Source: Baylisascaris procyonis (taxonomy: Eukaryota > Nematoda > Chromadorea > Rhabditida > Ascarididae). Taken from it: a DNA stretch of 64,000 bases. The translations under genes and the position numbers were made by a program. The stretch covers positions 1 to 64,000 of the forward strand of contig JAZARR010000180.1 in assembly GCA_037389465.1 (NCBI GenBank), in the 5' to 3' direction. Below the pieces are notes generated by a model. It had not been told where the DNA came from. It ran no database searches and was given only the letters and a program-made list of their open reading frames with translations. This document shows, one piece after another, positions 12,625-24,790 of this stretch (position 1 is its first letter; each line of letters starts with the position of its first letter).

Positions 12625-13984
12625 GTGAGTCTTTAACTGCTCTCGGGTGCAATAAGAGAGGATCTATATTCTTGCTCGATAATTATTGGCTTATTTTTAT
12701 TGGTTGGTTTCATTGCGGTATTTTCACTGTTAATCACACCGTCTCAATGGGTTGTCACATTTGCATAGGGAAATTAGGCGTAGACTCCATAAGAGCGGTT
12801 GAGGTCCTTGTGTACGTGCATGTAGACTATGTCTGCAGCTGTCGTGAAGTTTTCTTCAACGCTACAGGTCGTATGCTAGTGGCACAAAAAACTCGAGGGT
12901 CTTCTGGGGGCAAACATGAGGGGTTTATTAGTCACGGAGAGTAGGCGATGCAAATTACATCTCGTAAGGAATTATTCATATTGAAGTTTGTATGAGTATA
13001 TGTGAAAATTCTTCGTAGATTTTGTCAATTAAATTTGCATTGAGCGCTGGAAAATGCTTTAATGGAGTTCCCTTTGATTGTTTCTGGTCTTGAAATTTGG
13101 AAACGAGTACCACACTCGTTCGATTCTCTTTTTCTCTGCTCATATCAAGAGCAAGCAGCCTTTATTTGGGCAGTACGGATGTGATTCAGTTTGCATATTC
13201 CTTCGAATGGCCTTTATTGCATACATTAGAGTCAATTTAGAAGGGTTATTCAACATGATATGTTTCTAATAGGAGTAGTCAAAGAATGGATTTCCAGCAA
13301 GATTCTAGAATTAGAAACAATGAAAATTGCCTTCTATATGTGAACAGATGGCAAGTCGACTTTTTTATGGGTTTTGAAGGGAATTTAAACAAAATTTGCC
13401 GTTGTATAGGATTGAGCTGAGAATTTCTGTTATTCTTATTAGTCACCGTTTCTTTCGTTCAATAAGATTAATGTTACCATCTCTACCTTGTCTACAATTT
13501 GTTTCCTTAAGGCACATCGGCTTCATTATGTTGAGATCTCACTTGTTGACTGTATTATTCATGCATTCCCAACTATGCACATCGTTGTTCTTCATTTCGA
13601 TAATTCAAAAAATTTTCTATTGATCAGCCATAAAAAACTCAGATATCTTCTTCAAATATGAAATTTTGTATTCATCTTTCAACAAGGAACTCGAACACCG
13701 TGTTCCCAATAAACGAAGTGAACGTTACGCTATCTTAGCACAATTGCAGAGAACGATGACGCTTCCACTAAGCACACTTTCCCGTGTTTCGACTGAGATG
13801 AAATTTTCCAAGGGGACATAATCTTATATTCTAGATTGAACGATGAAGCTGTTCGATAAATCGATAAATATCAGAACCATAAAATACGTTAATAATGACA
13901 TTATTCATCACTCTTTTTTGAACACCCGTTGTTGCTTCTATATCGTTCCAAATGTTTTTTTGCAACAATATTCTTGCAACAAGA

Positions 13985-14157
13985 AGCCAAAGCCGCTCAA
14001 CGGAAGGCTCCGGGTCACGTGGATTAACGCCTTGCAACTCTCGCGACAAGCTTGGATCACACAGTCCATTCAGCAATGGCAATCGACTGAACAAGAGCAA
14101 GGCCAAAGGATAGCACCAACGGAACAACTGGATCTGGAACTTCAACAAGCAACGGGT
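13985..14157 (+). CDS. Exon-like region, low-complexity coding potential
   Basis: The region is rich in CAA, GAA and AGC codons. One frame reads RSQSRSTEGSGSRGLTPCNS, then KLGSHSPFSNGNRLNKSKAK and a stop. Another continues as IAPTEQLDLELQQATG. Acceptor-like AACAAG and donor-like GTATTG are weak. It would lie between the matched exons 12505 and 15644, so it may be an alternative exon, a decayed exon or noise. Confidence 0.25.
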
Positions 14158-14700
14158 ATTGAGGCCCCTCTCACCAGTTTTTCGTTTAATAATTGCGGTG
14201 AGCGCTTTTTAATTTCAAATTGGCCAGAGTATCTGGAATATAGATGTGAACAAAATTAATGAGATTTTATAAGTCATAATTTAGCATTAAAGGTTGATCC
14301 TCATGAGCTAGAGATATGCAAATGAAACAAAAATTCACACAATATACTAGATTGCGCAGTTGCTGATATGTGGATTCAACATGAGTGTTCATTTGAGAAT
14401 GAACTCTCAGTCGACCATTATTTATGTGTTATTTTTGTTAGGGATATTGAATTTCGAAGTGCTACAATTCATTCTGGGTTCATGTGAAGTAATGAGTGTG
14501 CAAAAGTAATTTGATTCATGTGTAATGAGCAATAAAAAAGGGTGCAGTGTTATTCTTTTAGTTGTTAAGGTACTATAACAAATGCTTTTTAAATCAACGT
14601 TTTCACTAGATGTGATGGTGAGAATAAGATTGTTTAAGGAAGTTGTGTCCCCTCCCCCCTCCCTCCACTTCCCCCAGTATGAATTTTCGATGTTAGCAAG

Positions 14701-14930
14701 AGCATGTAAGAACGGATGAAAATATACCACACTTAGACTCTGCTGCGGTCTCTCTCCGTCTCTCTCGTGCGCGTGCGCCGGCTCCTTATGAACCTATGTT
14801 GGCACGTTCAAAGAGCGATATAAAAAAAGTGATAGGTTCATATGGGGTCGACGCACGCACGTGAGAGAGACGGAGAGAGACCGCAACAAGCTCTAAGTAC
14901 GGTAGATTTTCATCGATTCTCACCATTGCG
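14701..14930. repeat. Foldback (long imperfect inverted repeat)
   Basis: The arms are about 14701-14797 and 14832-14930, with a ~34-base loop. Matching segments include GCGGTCTCTCTCCGTCTCTC against its complement in GAGAGACGGAGAGAGACCGC, and ATGAACCTAT against ATAGGTTCAT. Further out, GATGAAAATATACC pairs with GGTAGATTTTCATC. Purine/pyrimidine-rich CT tracts sit in the middle of the arms. It could be a small MITE or a long hairpin RNA source. Confidence 0.85.
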
Positions 14931-15059
14931 CAAACAGCTGCAAGCACTCAAATCACACAATAAGTTTCAACTGCATTGAATGATGAGTTTAATCTTTCTC
15001 GATGATACGGGAGGGAGGGATACTGTAATGAATTGTCTCATCAACGGGAAGAGGACCGT

Positions 15060-15135
15060 AGTCAATTTAGTAGGGTTATCGAAGAGGCAAAGAGAAAGAA
15101 TTGCTGGAGACGCAGGAAGGGGTGGAAATGTCCTT
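15060..15135 (+). repeat. Shared fragment, copy 2
   Basis: Matches 10241-10325. It lies ~130 bases downstream of the 14701-14930 foldback, so both may belong to one element. Open on the plus strand in this copy (NLVGLSKRQRERIAGDAGRG) but altered in the other. Confidence 0.65.
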
Positions 15136-15643
15136 CCTCGGTTCACTGAAACTTGCAAGCGAACGCGCGTAGGTTATCGTGCTTATTTGTCCTTTTTTCT
15201 GTTATTTCGTAACTTCCTTTTCGTACTGTTGCAAAATGTATGCATATTTTGATGTCATATACAGATGTAATTCCATTGCTCGCAAGCATGACGTCACTAT
15301 TGTTGAGACGTGCTGCCTGTGTGTATGCATGCATCTTTCTATTCAACTGGTTGCCTTTTCATATGCCTTCATATCCCGATTGATGCCTTCAGTTTGCACT
15401 GGGCTGGTGATTCTTCAATATATCCATCCCCCCTCATATTAGCGAAGAGAGTAGAAGAAAGTGAGTTTATCCTCGATTACTTTCTTTCGTACATTTATAT
15501 TATCTCTCTCTAGGATGAAAACCTTTAATTCGTTGTTCTCTTCAAATCAAATAAATCATTACATTCAGCTGAACACCCTAAATTTCAGTTTTTATTGTGT
15601 ACGTTTATATATTTGGATACTGAACTTTGTTGCATATATGCAG

Positions 15644-15768
15644 AGTTTGCATTGCAGAAGACAGGCAACGTGACAGTGATGACGAGAGTAGATCGACGTC
15701 TATCACAATTACCGGTGTGTCTTCCACGTCAGCTGGGGTCCGCCCTCACGACATACTGGTCATTACAG
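15644..15768 (+). CDS. Exon candidate, acidic/Ser-rich (VCIAEDRQRDSDDES...)
   Basis: The acceptor ATATGCAG ends at 15643 and the donor GTTTAG is at 15769. It reads VCIAEDRQRDSDDESRSTSI, then TITGVSSTSAGVRPHDILVI, in the phase set by 12505-12624. The composition suggests a disordered, charged linker. It ends in phase 1. The next exon candidate (16311) does not fit that phase directly. Confidence 0.5.
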
Positions 15769-16310
15769 GTTTAGACTTTATTGTTTTATGTTTTAAGTGT
15801 CTCTTTATTTAGATGCAAACTTATTTTTCGATTGTTCTCATAGATCATTGAGCTGCAATATTCGTTGATACGTGGAGGGTTGTTCATTTTCCATTGTTCT
15901 GGTCAATTGGAGGAAATGTTTTGATTCGATCTTATGTTGATAGATTTGATCTTCAATGAAGTGGCATTTGTCAGTTGAGATTATAGTATGGAGTGAATAT
16001 CGATGGCTTATGCTTTCATTGTGGTGATATTCAAAATTTTTTTGTAGTTTTTTATGAATCACTCTGCTAGCATAATAATACGAGAATTTTGCCGCGTCAG
16101 AGTTTGAGTTTTTGAACTGGATATGAGATCACCTTTTCCAAAGTGTTGATGTTTGATTAAAGCGGGCATCGCTTTTGAGTGTCATTTTCTGAGTGTTTTT
16201 AGAGACACATATTGAGTTAATTGGTTTTGGTGATGCATCGGAGCACCCACTGGTATGCTGCATAGTCGTTTTTCCTTTGCTTTTATACGGATTTATTATT
16301 TATATTTAAG

Positions 16311-16476
16311 GAATATAAATAATTGGTTCGCGTGTGGTGCTCCACGGCCATCCAAAACGCGACAAGCCGTGGACGAGCGACCACCTGTGGAGGACAGAAA
16401 AAGCGACGAATGCAGGCGATCGGGAACGAATCGGTGTGATGGCCGACGAAACTCTCGTTGGAGCGACGGAATGGAG
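16311..16476 (+). CDS. Exon candidate with two open frames
   Basis: Acceptor TATTTAAG, donor GTGACC. One frame reads CGAPRPSKTRQAVDERPPVE to the end. Another contains VMADETLVGATEW, whose phase 2 joins correctly to the exon at 17268 (...EW-R-CKLTVAQ). Which frame is used cannot be settled by eye. An ATG at 16439 could start the second frame. Confidence 0.35.
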
Positions 16477-17267
16477 GTGACCCTCTTTCTTTTTTAACTA
16501 AAAGATTAACTAAAGAATGTTTCTAAGATTTCTTTATCCCTTGATTATTCTGAAAGTTGTATGGATCAGTAACTGAACATAACTAATGGGTTTTTAAAAG
16601 GAAATAATGAGTTTATATGATTGCTGTAGATTCATTTCAGTAATGCTAACCAACCCAGTGATACAAAATTTTCCAATGTATATTGAAACTTGAAGTCGGT
16701 TTATTTGCAAAGTCTGAAACAATAATGGCATCATGATATAACTGGTATAACTATAACTAGTAGACGTAGGTTTTATAGAAGTTTTAGATGCTTTTAAATA
16801 ATCCCTTTGGAAGTTTGTTAGGATTCCATAGAAACCACTGTTTGATTGGGTCATCTGCCAGGAAGGAGGATGGTCGCCGCTTGGGATCCTCTGTGACAAA
16901 ATTTTCTTTGTCTGTAAAGGATGTATCCTTTATCCTCTGGCATAATCAACCATTTCATTGTTATGACCAAAATGCCTTCCGGATGTGAGGATTGGACTGC
17001 GTTGAGGTAGGGGAGGGGGGCAAGAAGCCCTTTAAGACGTTCATTGACAAATCGAACTTTTGTTAAATCGTACTAGATAGCGGATAAAATTGTAGATTGA
17101 TAAAAAATAAAATTAGACAGCACGACGAATCAGATAAGGAAAAAGTATAAACAGATGAATTTTCGTCGCATTTTCCGCTGTTAATATAAGTTTTTATTGA
17201 CAAAGTGTCACATAGGAGCTTTCCCTAGCGAGCGCAAGAAAGATAAAAATAATATGCAGATTTGCAG

Positions 17268-17380
17268 GTGCAAATTAACGGTGGCGCAGAGCAGATCACG
17301 TATTATAGGATCCTTCAACGAAGAAAGGTTCGGAACGATCGATCCAATGCTGGACGTGCCAAGACTTTGGGGACGCCATA
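17268..17380 (+). CDS. Exon candidate, unknown protein
   Basis: Acceptor TTTGCAG, then CKLTVAQSRSRIIGSFNEER and FGTIDPMLDVPRLWGRH, with a possible donor GTGATA at 17381. It is phase-compatible with the second frame of 16311-16476. A competing open frame (VQINGGAEQITYYRILQRRK) exists. Confidence 0.35.
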
Positions 17381-17454
17381 TGTGATAGCCAATGTGTCAA
17401 CGGTTATGTATTCTGCGCATTCCAGAAGTAAACTTTTTTAATGAACGCTAACAT

Positions 17455-17650
17455 GTGTTTCGTAACATTCTAACAGTCAGCTTCGCAGGCTTTGCCTGTA
17501 GAGAGAAGGAGTTCACCAGTGCATTGGACGTATAATTGGTACACCTAACACGTCTAATTCATACATCTAATACGTCTACTGGTACACTCTCAAAAAGTGT
17601 TTCCCTATAGTAGGTAACCCGGTACAAAACGGGCAGTTATTATTTACAGT
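17455..17650 (+). repeat. Diverged dispersed repeat, copy A
   Basis: Shares words such as TAACATTCTAACA, TAGAGAGAAG, GACGTATAATTG/TACGTATAATTG, AAAGTGTTTC and AGGTAAC in the same order with 49678-49830. This copy has an extra stretch with CTAACACGTCTAATTC-like tandem words. Likely an old interspersed element. Confidence 0.6.
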
Positions 17651-19942
17651 TGGCTGGATTCGAGCAACTCTGCATTTGCAGAGAATTAATGCTCACCACT
17701 TATAACTGTAGAAGCGAAGGGGGAATAAGTATGAAGAAGGACTGACTGCAGAGAGAGGTGTTTTTGGTACTTTTTGGTACTCTACTTTTGGGAAAGAAAG
17801 TACTTTTAGGAGAAAGTAAAGAAAGTCCTTTTGGGAAAGTATTCATATCAGGTATTTTTTGGTGTTTTTAGTTGCATTGAAATGGGAAAGGGAAACTTAG
17901 TGGTCGATTATACTTGAAGTCGCATCATTGAGACACGTAGTTATTGCACCGTGCAGGTGACGTCTATTCATTGCTTTTTACGTATTGGTCGTTATTAACA
18001 AAACTTTCGTGGTAAACGAATTGAATCAGAAGATTCCGAGGAAAAAAAGGAAAAAAATGGGCAGAAATTTTATGGTAGGGCGGGTGACGCAGGTTGATTT
18101 TTCATTCCCTTTTTTTAATGTCCTTTAAAACGTTAGTTACTGTGGTTGATGAACTATCGTGAGATTTGTCGGGCATAACGACAGAAAAATCTTTGAAACC
18201 ATTGCGAACGTTTTTCAGAACTTTTTGATGTCAGAAGTTGGGATTTATATCATTCATTAGGTATAGTGTTCGAAGGGATCGGCAACTTTGCGAGACATAC
18301 TGAAATATTTGTATTTATCGAAGCAAATAGCACGCGCTCCTTGGTTATCATGATTGAGTTGGGCCGATTAGTGCTCTCAATTCTTATTATTTCATGGCAC
18401 ACACCTGTGAGCCCCTGGTGAATTTTCGGTGGCAGGTTGATATCAACAAAGGGGAGTTGGCGATCTTCTTTTAGTCGAATGTCATGAGACGGCTATCGGG
18501 GGGCGTTTCGGTCGTCAAAGGCGATCCAGCGCATGGTTGGTGCCAGTTTTTAGAATCTTAGGTCCATAATCGAGTGATGGACCATTATATGTGAACATGG
18601 ATCGCTAACGAAACTCTCTGACATCCAAGTCCTAAAACGGCGATTTCGTTTTCCCACTTATGGCGGCTGTAATTTAGGATGGTCCCCCGTGCTCGCCGGT
18701 TCAAGCCACGGATTTCAACAAATGAGGTGATTTTCAATTTCAAAGGTAGTATTAAGAACTCGCAGAAATTCGTTATCATTTTTTTGCATCAAGGCAGTGC
18801 TTGGAATATTGCATTACCATGAACAATGTTTAGCATTCTAGCAGTTAATGTGATTTTGCAAATATTCAAGTGTCTATCGGTTATTTGGATAGAAAATCCG
18901 TTTCTGGTGGAAGCTTAAGTGTGCATTGTTGCATGGGATCAACGCTTCTATCTCAGTTTTGTTTAATGGATGGGCCATCATTGAGGGTTCGATTTATTTG
19001 AATGTTCGAAAAGTCTCTCTAACTCTATAAGACACTTTGTTGGTGAATGAAGAGTACAGCCAATCAATGAGTAACTTGTATGTAATATAGGTGTAATGAG
19101 TTGTATAAAGTGATGGGTGCATTTTCTTGCGTACCCCTTTCTTGCCTCACATTCGCACAAATATAGGCGACCTTAAAAGTTGAATCCGCTGAGAATGCTG
19201 CAATGTTGTAATTGATTTATTATGATAGCTTATTGCCTCTTTGATTTACATTTAGAAGTAGCGCATATTTCACGCCTATCACTCAATCTCTAATATGGGC
19301 GATGTTTTCAGAAAACAAAAGTGGATTCACGAATGCGCTTCTAAGTTGTGCTGTCATGTTGTATATTTTAAAGTATTTATTTTTCACCCTCCTATTTGAA
19401 AGATTGTATAAGTTTGTGTTTATGACTGCTGTAGACTGAGGTTCTCTATTTATAGTTGGACTGTAGCTTATTCTTCATTGTTTTTTGTTTATTTTTATGT
19501 ACAACTCGTTCGCTTTTCTTTCATTGAGTCGCTATAATATGCAACCCGGATGGCTGCATAATATTTTGAAGTTTCTAATCATCTTTAATTGTATTATTGC
19601 TTCTTTATAAGCTTATTTGTTTAATTAGATATTAGTAGAAAGTCCACATGGTTCAACTCAAAATTAATAAATTTCATAACTCTTGACCTTACTGGTTTCC
19701 GGACTGTAGGTATCGGATAAATGTGTGCATATAAATTGTGCTCACAGTTCCATTATGAAGAGCATACATTTTGCATGATATATTCAGTAAATTAGGTCGG
19801 CCAAATTTCATCGCCACTGATAACATTGAATATGCTGGGAGGTTCTTTCGGATTACGATGCAAAAAGCATTTCAATTTCAAATATTTTTGTGCTTTTGAT
19901 TGGTATTATTTCGATTGTTATCGCATTTTTTTGATTGCCCAT

Positions 19943-20239
19943 TTAACTATTGAAATCAATAGTATCGCTCGTTTTGCGCAATGGACGTATGCGTATCGAA
20001 ACGATTCGCATTTTCGATCTGAATTGATGATCAAAGTCTTTCAGACGGTTTAGAGTATAGACGCGAGATGGAGATACAACAACAGTTTGCCTCGCTAGAG
20101 CATCTTGCCTGGGCAGCCATTGATTGACAAGATCAATCATCTGCTCACGTTGGGTGGCATTCAATCGCCCCAAGGCTGCCAACTCGGCTGTCCCTTGTGT
20201 GTGCACTCGAAGAAGCTCTACTAGTGTCCATCGCATACG
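19943..20239 (-). CDS. Minus-strand exon or repeat-encoded fragment
   Basis: After an acceptor-like CACCACAG on the minus strand, 97 codons stay open: MRWTLVELLRVHTQGTAELA, then ALGRLNATQREQMIDLVNQW. The composition is strikingly protein-like, while the plus strand here is broken by stops. No partner exon or start context is visible. It may be a fragment of a transposon-encoded protein or an exon of a minus-strand gene nested in an intron. Confidence 0.4.
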   Translation of the reverse strand, partial: RMRWTLVELLRVHTQGTAELAALGRLNATQREQMIDLVNQWLPRQDALARQTVVVSPSRVYTLNRLKDFDHQFRSKMRIVSIRIRPLRKTSDTIDFNS

Positions 20240-20905
20240 CTGTGGTGCCGGTCAGCCCTAGTGCATTGTTTAGCGTCTTTTTTAATTTATTTGTTTTAGT
20301 ATCATATCGTTGATTTAAGGCAGTTTTCTTCCAAACCTGGGTTTTATAAACTGTATGTCGTTTGTAATTGTTTGGCTCGTTTATGTTTACAAATTGTGGT
20401 ATTTTGATATACAATAGTAAAAGTTAACGTTCATTAGCCTCTTAGCGTGACTCATAGGTGTTTGGATTAGCAATGAGAAATGGCTGTGTCGTAGAATGAG
20501 TCTTAAGATATTTTAGGGAATTGAACCTAGAGTAACATGAATAAGATTTGTATCATATCAGTGGACACAACTTTTGCAGAGTGTTCTAAACGTTCTAAAT
20601 TTATGGGTAATTCTAAATTTAGACAGTTTTGAACGGAAGGCTATTGAACCCACTACTTGCAATACTAGTTTTGTGCCAGTGAGGGAAAAGGGCATATAGA
20701 GAAAACGTACACATGGTGTGTGGGCCAGATGCTGCTCATAGAAAGGTGATTGCCTAATAAAGATTGTATATATTCTACATTTTGTTTATTCCCTCGAAAC
20801 GCATTTTTTCCTGAAAGTTTCAATTTTTGTAAAGATAAATTTTACTATTCGATGGAACCGCTTTTTTCGATAAGTTTCACACCATCATCCCCAACGTTAT
20901 TTCAG

Positions 20906-21086
20906 GATAATTTCGTGGAATTCGAGAAGAACATATGCGATATCGAGGAAATCACTACACTGGTGTTGGATGATGAACGCGATGGAGAGCAGTACGGCTG
21001 TATCGAGAAACGAAGATTTCCTTGCAACATCAGGCGTCTACAGCGATCTGCTGCCAGTGACAGCTCCAGTCGTCGGTCCTTCTGCG
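20906..21086 (+). CDS. Exon candidate with frame ambiguity
   Basis: The acceptor is TTATTTCAG and the donor GTTGGC is weak. The first half looks coding in one frame (DNFVEFEKNICDIEEITTLV) and the second half in another (NAMESSTAVSRNEDFLATSG, then VYSDLLPVTAPVVGPSAV). Both frames are open throughout, so this may be a frameshift or simply dual-open sequence. Confidence 0.35.
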
Positions 21087-21421
21087 GTTGGCCTTCTTTC
21101 TACAAATCTTTTAACTTAATTTAGCAAATTTTTAAGTCAATCCTGAAACGAATATGACAAGACTCCTTGATTTATAGTTATGTGGAGCTATAATAAGCAG
21201 TTGAATTAGGCAAATATCTTCACTATGAGGGTAAGGAGATAGGGGAGTGAAAATGTACCTGATTTGTTGGCAATATATGCAAGGTTGACCTGGCTGTCGC
21301 AGGTTTGAAGGGTTGCATATCCGTTTCCATATTTGTTTGACACTCCTCTAGATGTTTTCCAGAATTTTCAGCTCCTCTGGTCCACACATCCCCTATTTAC
21401 CGGGCTTTACCATTCACAAAA

Positions 21422-21837
21422 ACCTTATTTTAGTGCATGAAAGCCTTATTTTAGTGCATAAAAACCTAATTTTAGTGCATGAGAACCTTATTTTAGTGCA
21501 TGAGAACCTTATTTTAGTGCATGAAAACCTTATTTTAGTGCATAAAAACCTTATTTTAGTGCATAAAAGCCTTATTTTAATGCATAAAAACCTTGTTTTT
21601 GTGCATGAAAACCTTATTTTAGTGCATGAAAACCTTATTTTAGTGCATGAAAACCTTATTTTAGTGCATAAAAACCTTATTTTAGTGCATAAAACCTTAT
21701 TTTAGTGCATAAAACCTTATTTTAGTGCATGAAAACCTTATTTTAGTGCATGAAAACCTTGTTTTAGTGCATAAAAACCTTATTTTAGTGCATGAAAACC
21801 TTATTTTAGTGCATGAAAACCTTATTTTAGTGCAAAT
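21422..21837. repeat. Minisatellite of ~20 copies of a 20-21-bp unit
   Basis: Units read AACCTTATTTTAGTGCATGA with small changes (CATAA for CATGA, one AATTTTAG). Because most units are 21 bp, the plus strand stays open as a heptapeptide repeat (ENLILVH) and the minus strand as TKIRFSC-type repeats until a 20-bp unit shifts the frame. Two frames open at once, low complexity and no splice context argue that this is non-coding. Confidence 0.93.
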
Positions 21838-21998
21838 TGTTTTGTGCAGAGATATGTGAGATGTTACCCATTTCTTCCATCCTCCTGGAAATCCCTGTTC
21901 TCGATTCGACATTTTATTGCACCCAGTCTGATTGATTTTGACACAGCAATTTGACCCAATTACTTTCAAGTTTATTTTTTCAAGCTATTGCTTTTTAG

Positions 21999-22102
21999 GA
22001 AAGCTGATAACGGGTGCATTGAACTCAGTATCAACGAAGGTTCCACAAGATCCATCGGGCAGTCGTCCACCCCAGGACCAATTAATTTCAATTGCTTCTT
22101 AA
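21999..22102 (+). CDS. Exon candidate ending in a stop
   Basis: After CTTTTTAG the frame reads KLITGALNSVSTKVPQDPSG, then SRPPQDQLISIAS, and stops at TAA 22100-22102. It could be a terminal exon. Another frame continues open past the stop (KADNGCIELSINEGSTRSIG). Confidence 0.35.
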
Positions 22103-22487
22103 ACTTATTCTGGTTAGGAGACAGTAAGGAGTGCATAAATGTGAGTGGGACAGTGAGGAAAGTGCTGGAATGTGCGGCTGTTTGCGAACTAACTCACGAG
22201 TTAGCATGTCAGATAATCTCATACTTCTATTCGTTTAGCTGAGAGAACGAAATGTGTCTGTACGGTCGTGCTAGGCTGAAAATAGCTTTGAGGGCGTCCG
22301 AAAACGATCATAAAGCTGTTCGATTGCTAGAAGTTCTTTATCTGAATTTTTATAAAACATAAAAGGTAAAGCCCCATCTACCTTTCTTTTTCTGTTCGCC
22401 TCATCGCATCCGTGATGATTTATTGAGATCTCTTTGGAAAACCTTAGAAACTGTGAGGCTGTGTTGTAGCGTTTTTTTGTATGTTGC

Positions 22488-22548
22488 GAAAATGAGATGT
22501 AGTAATGTAGAAGAAAATGAGATATAGTAATGTAAAAGAGGAAATACA
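22488..22548 (+). repeat. Short imperfect tandem duplication
   Basis: AAAATGAGATGTAGTAATGT is followed by AAAATGAGATATAGTAATGT with a GAAG-type spacer: two ~28-bp copies in non-coding DNA. Confidence 0.7.
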
Positions 22549-22879
22549 GTGTAAATCATTTTGTTCTTGTAGAGAGAAATGGGTATGATTGCATCAACCT
22601 ATCTTCTAAATGCAAACGGTTGTTGAATCTGTTATGAGCTGCAGGTTGTATCTTTCCCGTTATTTCAACGATAATATCTCTCTGTTCGAAATCAGCACAA
22701 CAACATCGCTTACACTTTTATGGCATTGAAATGCAATTCGTACTTTCTGCCAACTGGCGAACTTGTGAATTGATTTTCTTTTTTCACTACGTATCAAGAC
22801 GAGCCATCAGTTTATAGCCGTTTAATATGTCGTTGTATCATTTATACTTATGGTCGGCTTTTAGGAATTTCTTTTTTAG

Positions 22880-23027
22880 GAACGATGCAAACGGGAGAAA
22901 CGATGCGAGTGCATCCTTTACGAACGGACGAAAGGACCATAAAATGAGTGGTTCGATTATGGGCGCATCTGAGCAGCGGTTGAATCGTGCGAATTACGTG
23001 GCGCAGTATCACTTCCACATCTTATGA
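22880..23027 (+). CDS. Exon candidate ending in a stop, Asn/Ser-rich
   Basis: Acceptor TTTTTTAG, then NDANGRNDASASFTNGRKDH and KMSGSIMGASEQRLNRANYV to TGA 23025-23027. The other two frames are closed within the first ~70 nt, which favours this one. Function unknown. Confidence 0.4.
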
Positions 23028-23415
23028 AGGTATTCTTACTTGCACATAGGTGTGCGTTTTGCTGAATAGCTATCGGCTCCTTTTTCACGTTTATGAAGTG
23101 AATTTTTCTCGAACAAAATCCACTTGCTACTGAGGGGTTGAGCATTACATACTTTCATTTCTATTGTCTACAAAAATTGCATTTATTTAGAAGGAATATA
23201 AACCAAATGTGCACCAAGTAAGATGTGCACCGTTTAGTTTTATTTTGGCAGCAAAACCTCTTGAACCGTCTTTGTGTCATTCCGTATCTGTTCGATGCCT
23301 CAGCGTAGGAGGTGTTGAATGCAGATATCTAAGAGAGGTCATTTTAATGAGTTTATGTTATAGACGTACATGAGTTCGGTTTTCAGTGATAAGTTGTCAT
23401 AACGTTTATTTTTAG

Positions 23416-23534
23416 GTGAAGTGTAGCTATGCTCATGCTGAAGACTTTGTGCGAGCGTGGAACACAGTAATCCGAGGCAGCTAAGAGACCTATGCAATCA
23501 AAGACAGATTCGTGTTGAGCGTTACGTCGTGCAG
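23416..23534 (+). pseudogene. Exon candidate with an apparent 1-bp frameshift
   Basis: Acceptor TTTTTAG, donor GTACGA. It reads VKCSYAHAEDFV in phase 0 up to 23453, then changes to SVEHSNPRQLRDLCNQRQIR and VERYVVQ in phase 0 at the donor. The exon is 119 nt, one short of 40 codons, as expected from a single-base deletion. An internal acceptor (ACACAG or CTGAAG) could instead make a shorter exon with one clean frame. Confidence 0.45.
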
Positions 23535-24654
23535 GTACGACTTATTGCTATTTCGTTTGCGAATTTTACAGCCTTTATAAGGACACATGCCTTCGTTTAT
23601 GTATAAGGGGGAGGGCTGCTTTAAATATCGTTGTCCTCGATTGTAAAACATTAATGCAAAAAACTGCAACTTTCGAAGCTGCTTATAGGTTATAACATGG
23701 AGCTACAAATCAGTTTTCACGTTTTGGTTTTCCATAAAATCGGAGTAGTGGTGGTTTCGTTAGTGTATCTAGATCAACCTCAATTTAAAGAGTCTTCCTG
23801 TTGTGTATTAGGTAGTGGTGGGCGTGGTATAGGGTATAATCTTACCATAGGTATTGCTAGTGCTTATCATTGGTGTTTGCTTCTTAATGGGTTGTGGTTC
23901 CGTTTTGATAGATGATATACACATATGGTAGAAATCCGTTGTATGTATGTATGGCGATATACTAACGGTAGCAATATCGTTGCCAATAAACATTTAGGTT
24001 GATATTATGTGAGTTTTTTTATTATTATAAAATACCGAAAGTCTAATAGTTCGTCATCATTTATGCAACGTTTGTTAGTAACACTGTTCCCTTAGTGATA
24101 TGAAGTGATATTCCATTGCTAAATACTGATAATTTTGATTAGAGTTGTAATATAAGATGTGCTTTCCACTGTAAAGAGACTGCCTCGAAATTTCCTCATT
24201 GAGCATTTTGCGCGTTTGTAAGCATGTAGTTCAGTTTCGTTCATCTGGTTTGAATTTTATTTTTTAAAGTAAATTTTACCCATTTGGGAAAATACTTTTC
24301 CATACAGATAGGTTGGGCGAATATGTTTATAAGTTGGGCAGTTTTGTCGGAATTATTAGATTATTATCTGATTAGAAATATCGATGAAAAGGGATGGGGG
24401 GCGTTATCTAATCATAATTCGATACCAAACGAAATTTTTTAATGAAAGGAAAGAGAAAGTTATTCAGAGTATATGTTTTGCAGAGTAGTGTTGTTGTTGC
24501 GTGGAATAAAAACGATGTAGTTTTTCTTGAATACATCCTTAGAACTTTAAATTTAATAAAATTTATTGAAAATTTTTATTGAAGCGTCACTCCGTACGCA
24601 TGTATATCTGCGGTCAGTTTTTTCGCGTAGATGCGGACTTCCGTTGGTTTTCAG

Positions 24655-24790
24655 GACTCTCTTAGCCCAAAAGAACTGGAAATGGAGGAAGTGGCACAAT
24701 GAGGTCATTCGACTCGGAGTCGATCACGATTCCAAGGCGTCGTGAAAGAAGAGAGTGGAGTGATAGCCAAGAACGGACTATTGTCGACAT
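24655..24790 (+). pseudogene. Exon candidate with an apparent frameshift
   Basis: Acceptor GTTTTCAG. It opens as DSLSPKELEMEEVAQ then TGA; the overlapping frame continues MRSFDSESITIPRRRERREW, then SDSQERTIVD, into a GTAGGT donor. The peptide is acidic, then Arg-rich. Splice sites are good, but neither frame spans the exon alone. Confidence 0.4.

Noticed and set aside
21352..21969. Heptapeptide-repeat proteins on both strands of the 21-bp minisatellite
   Set aside because: Low complexity, both strands open, frame broken by 20-bp units, no splice context.
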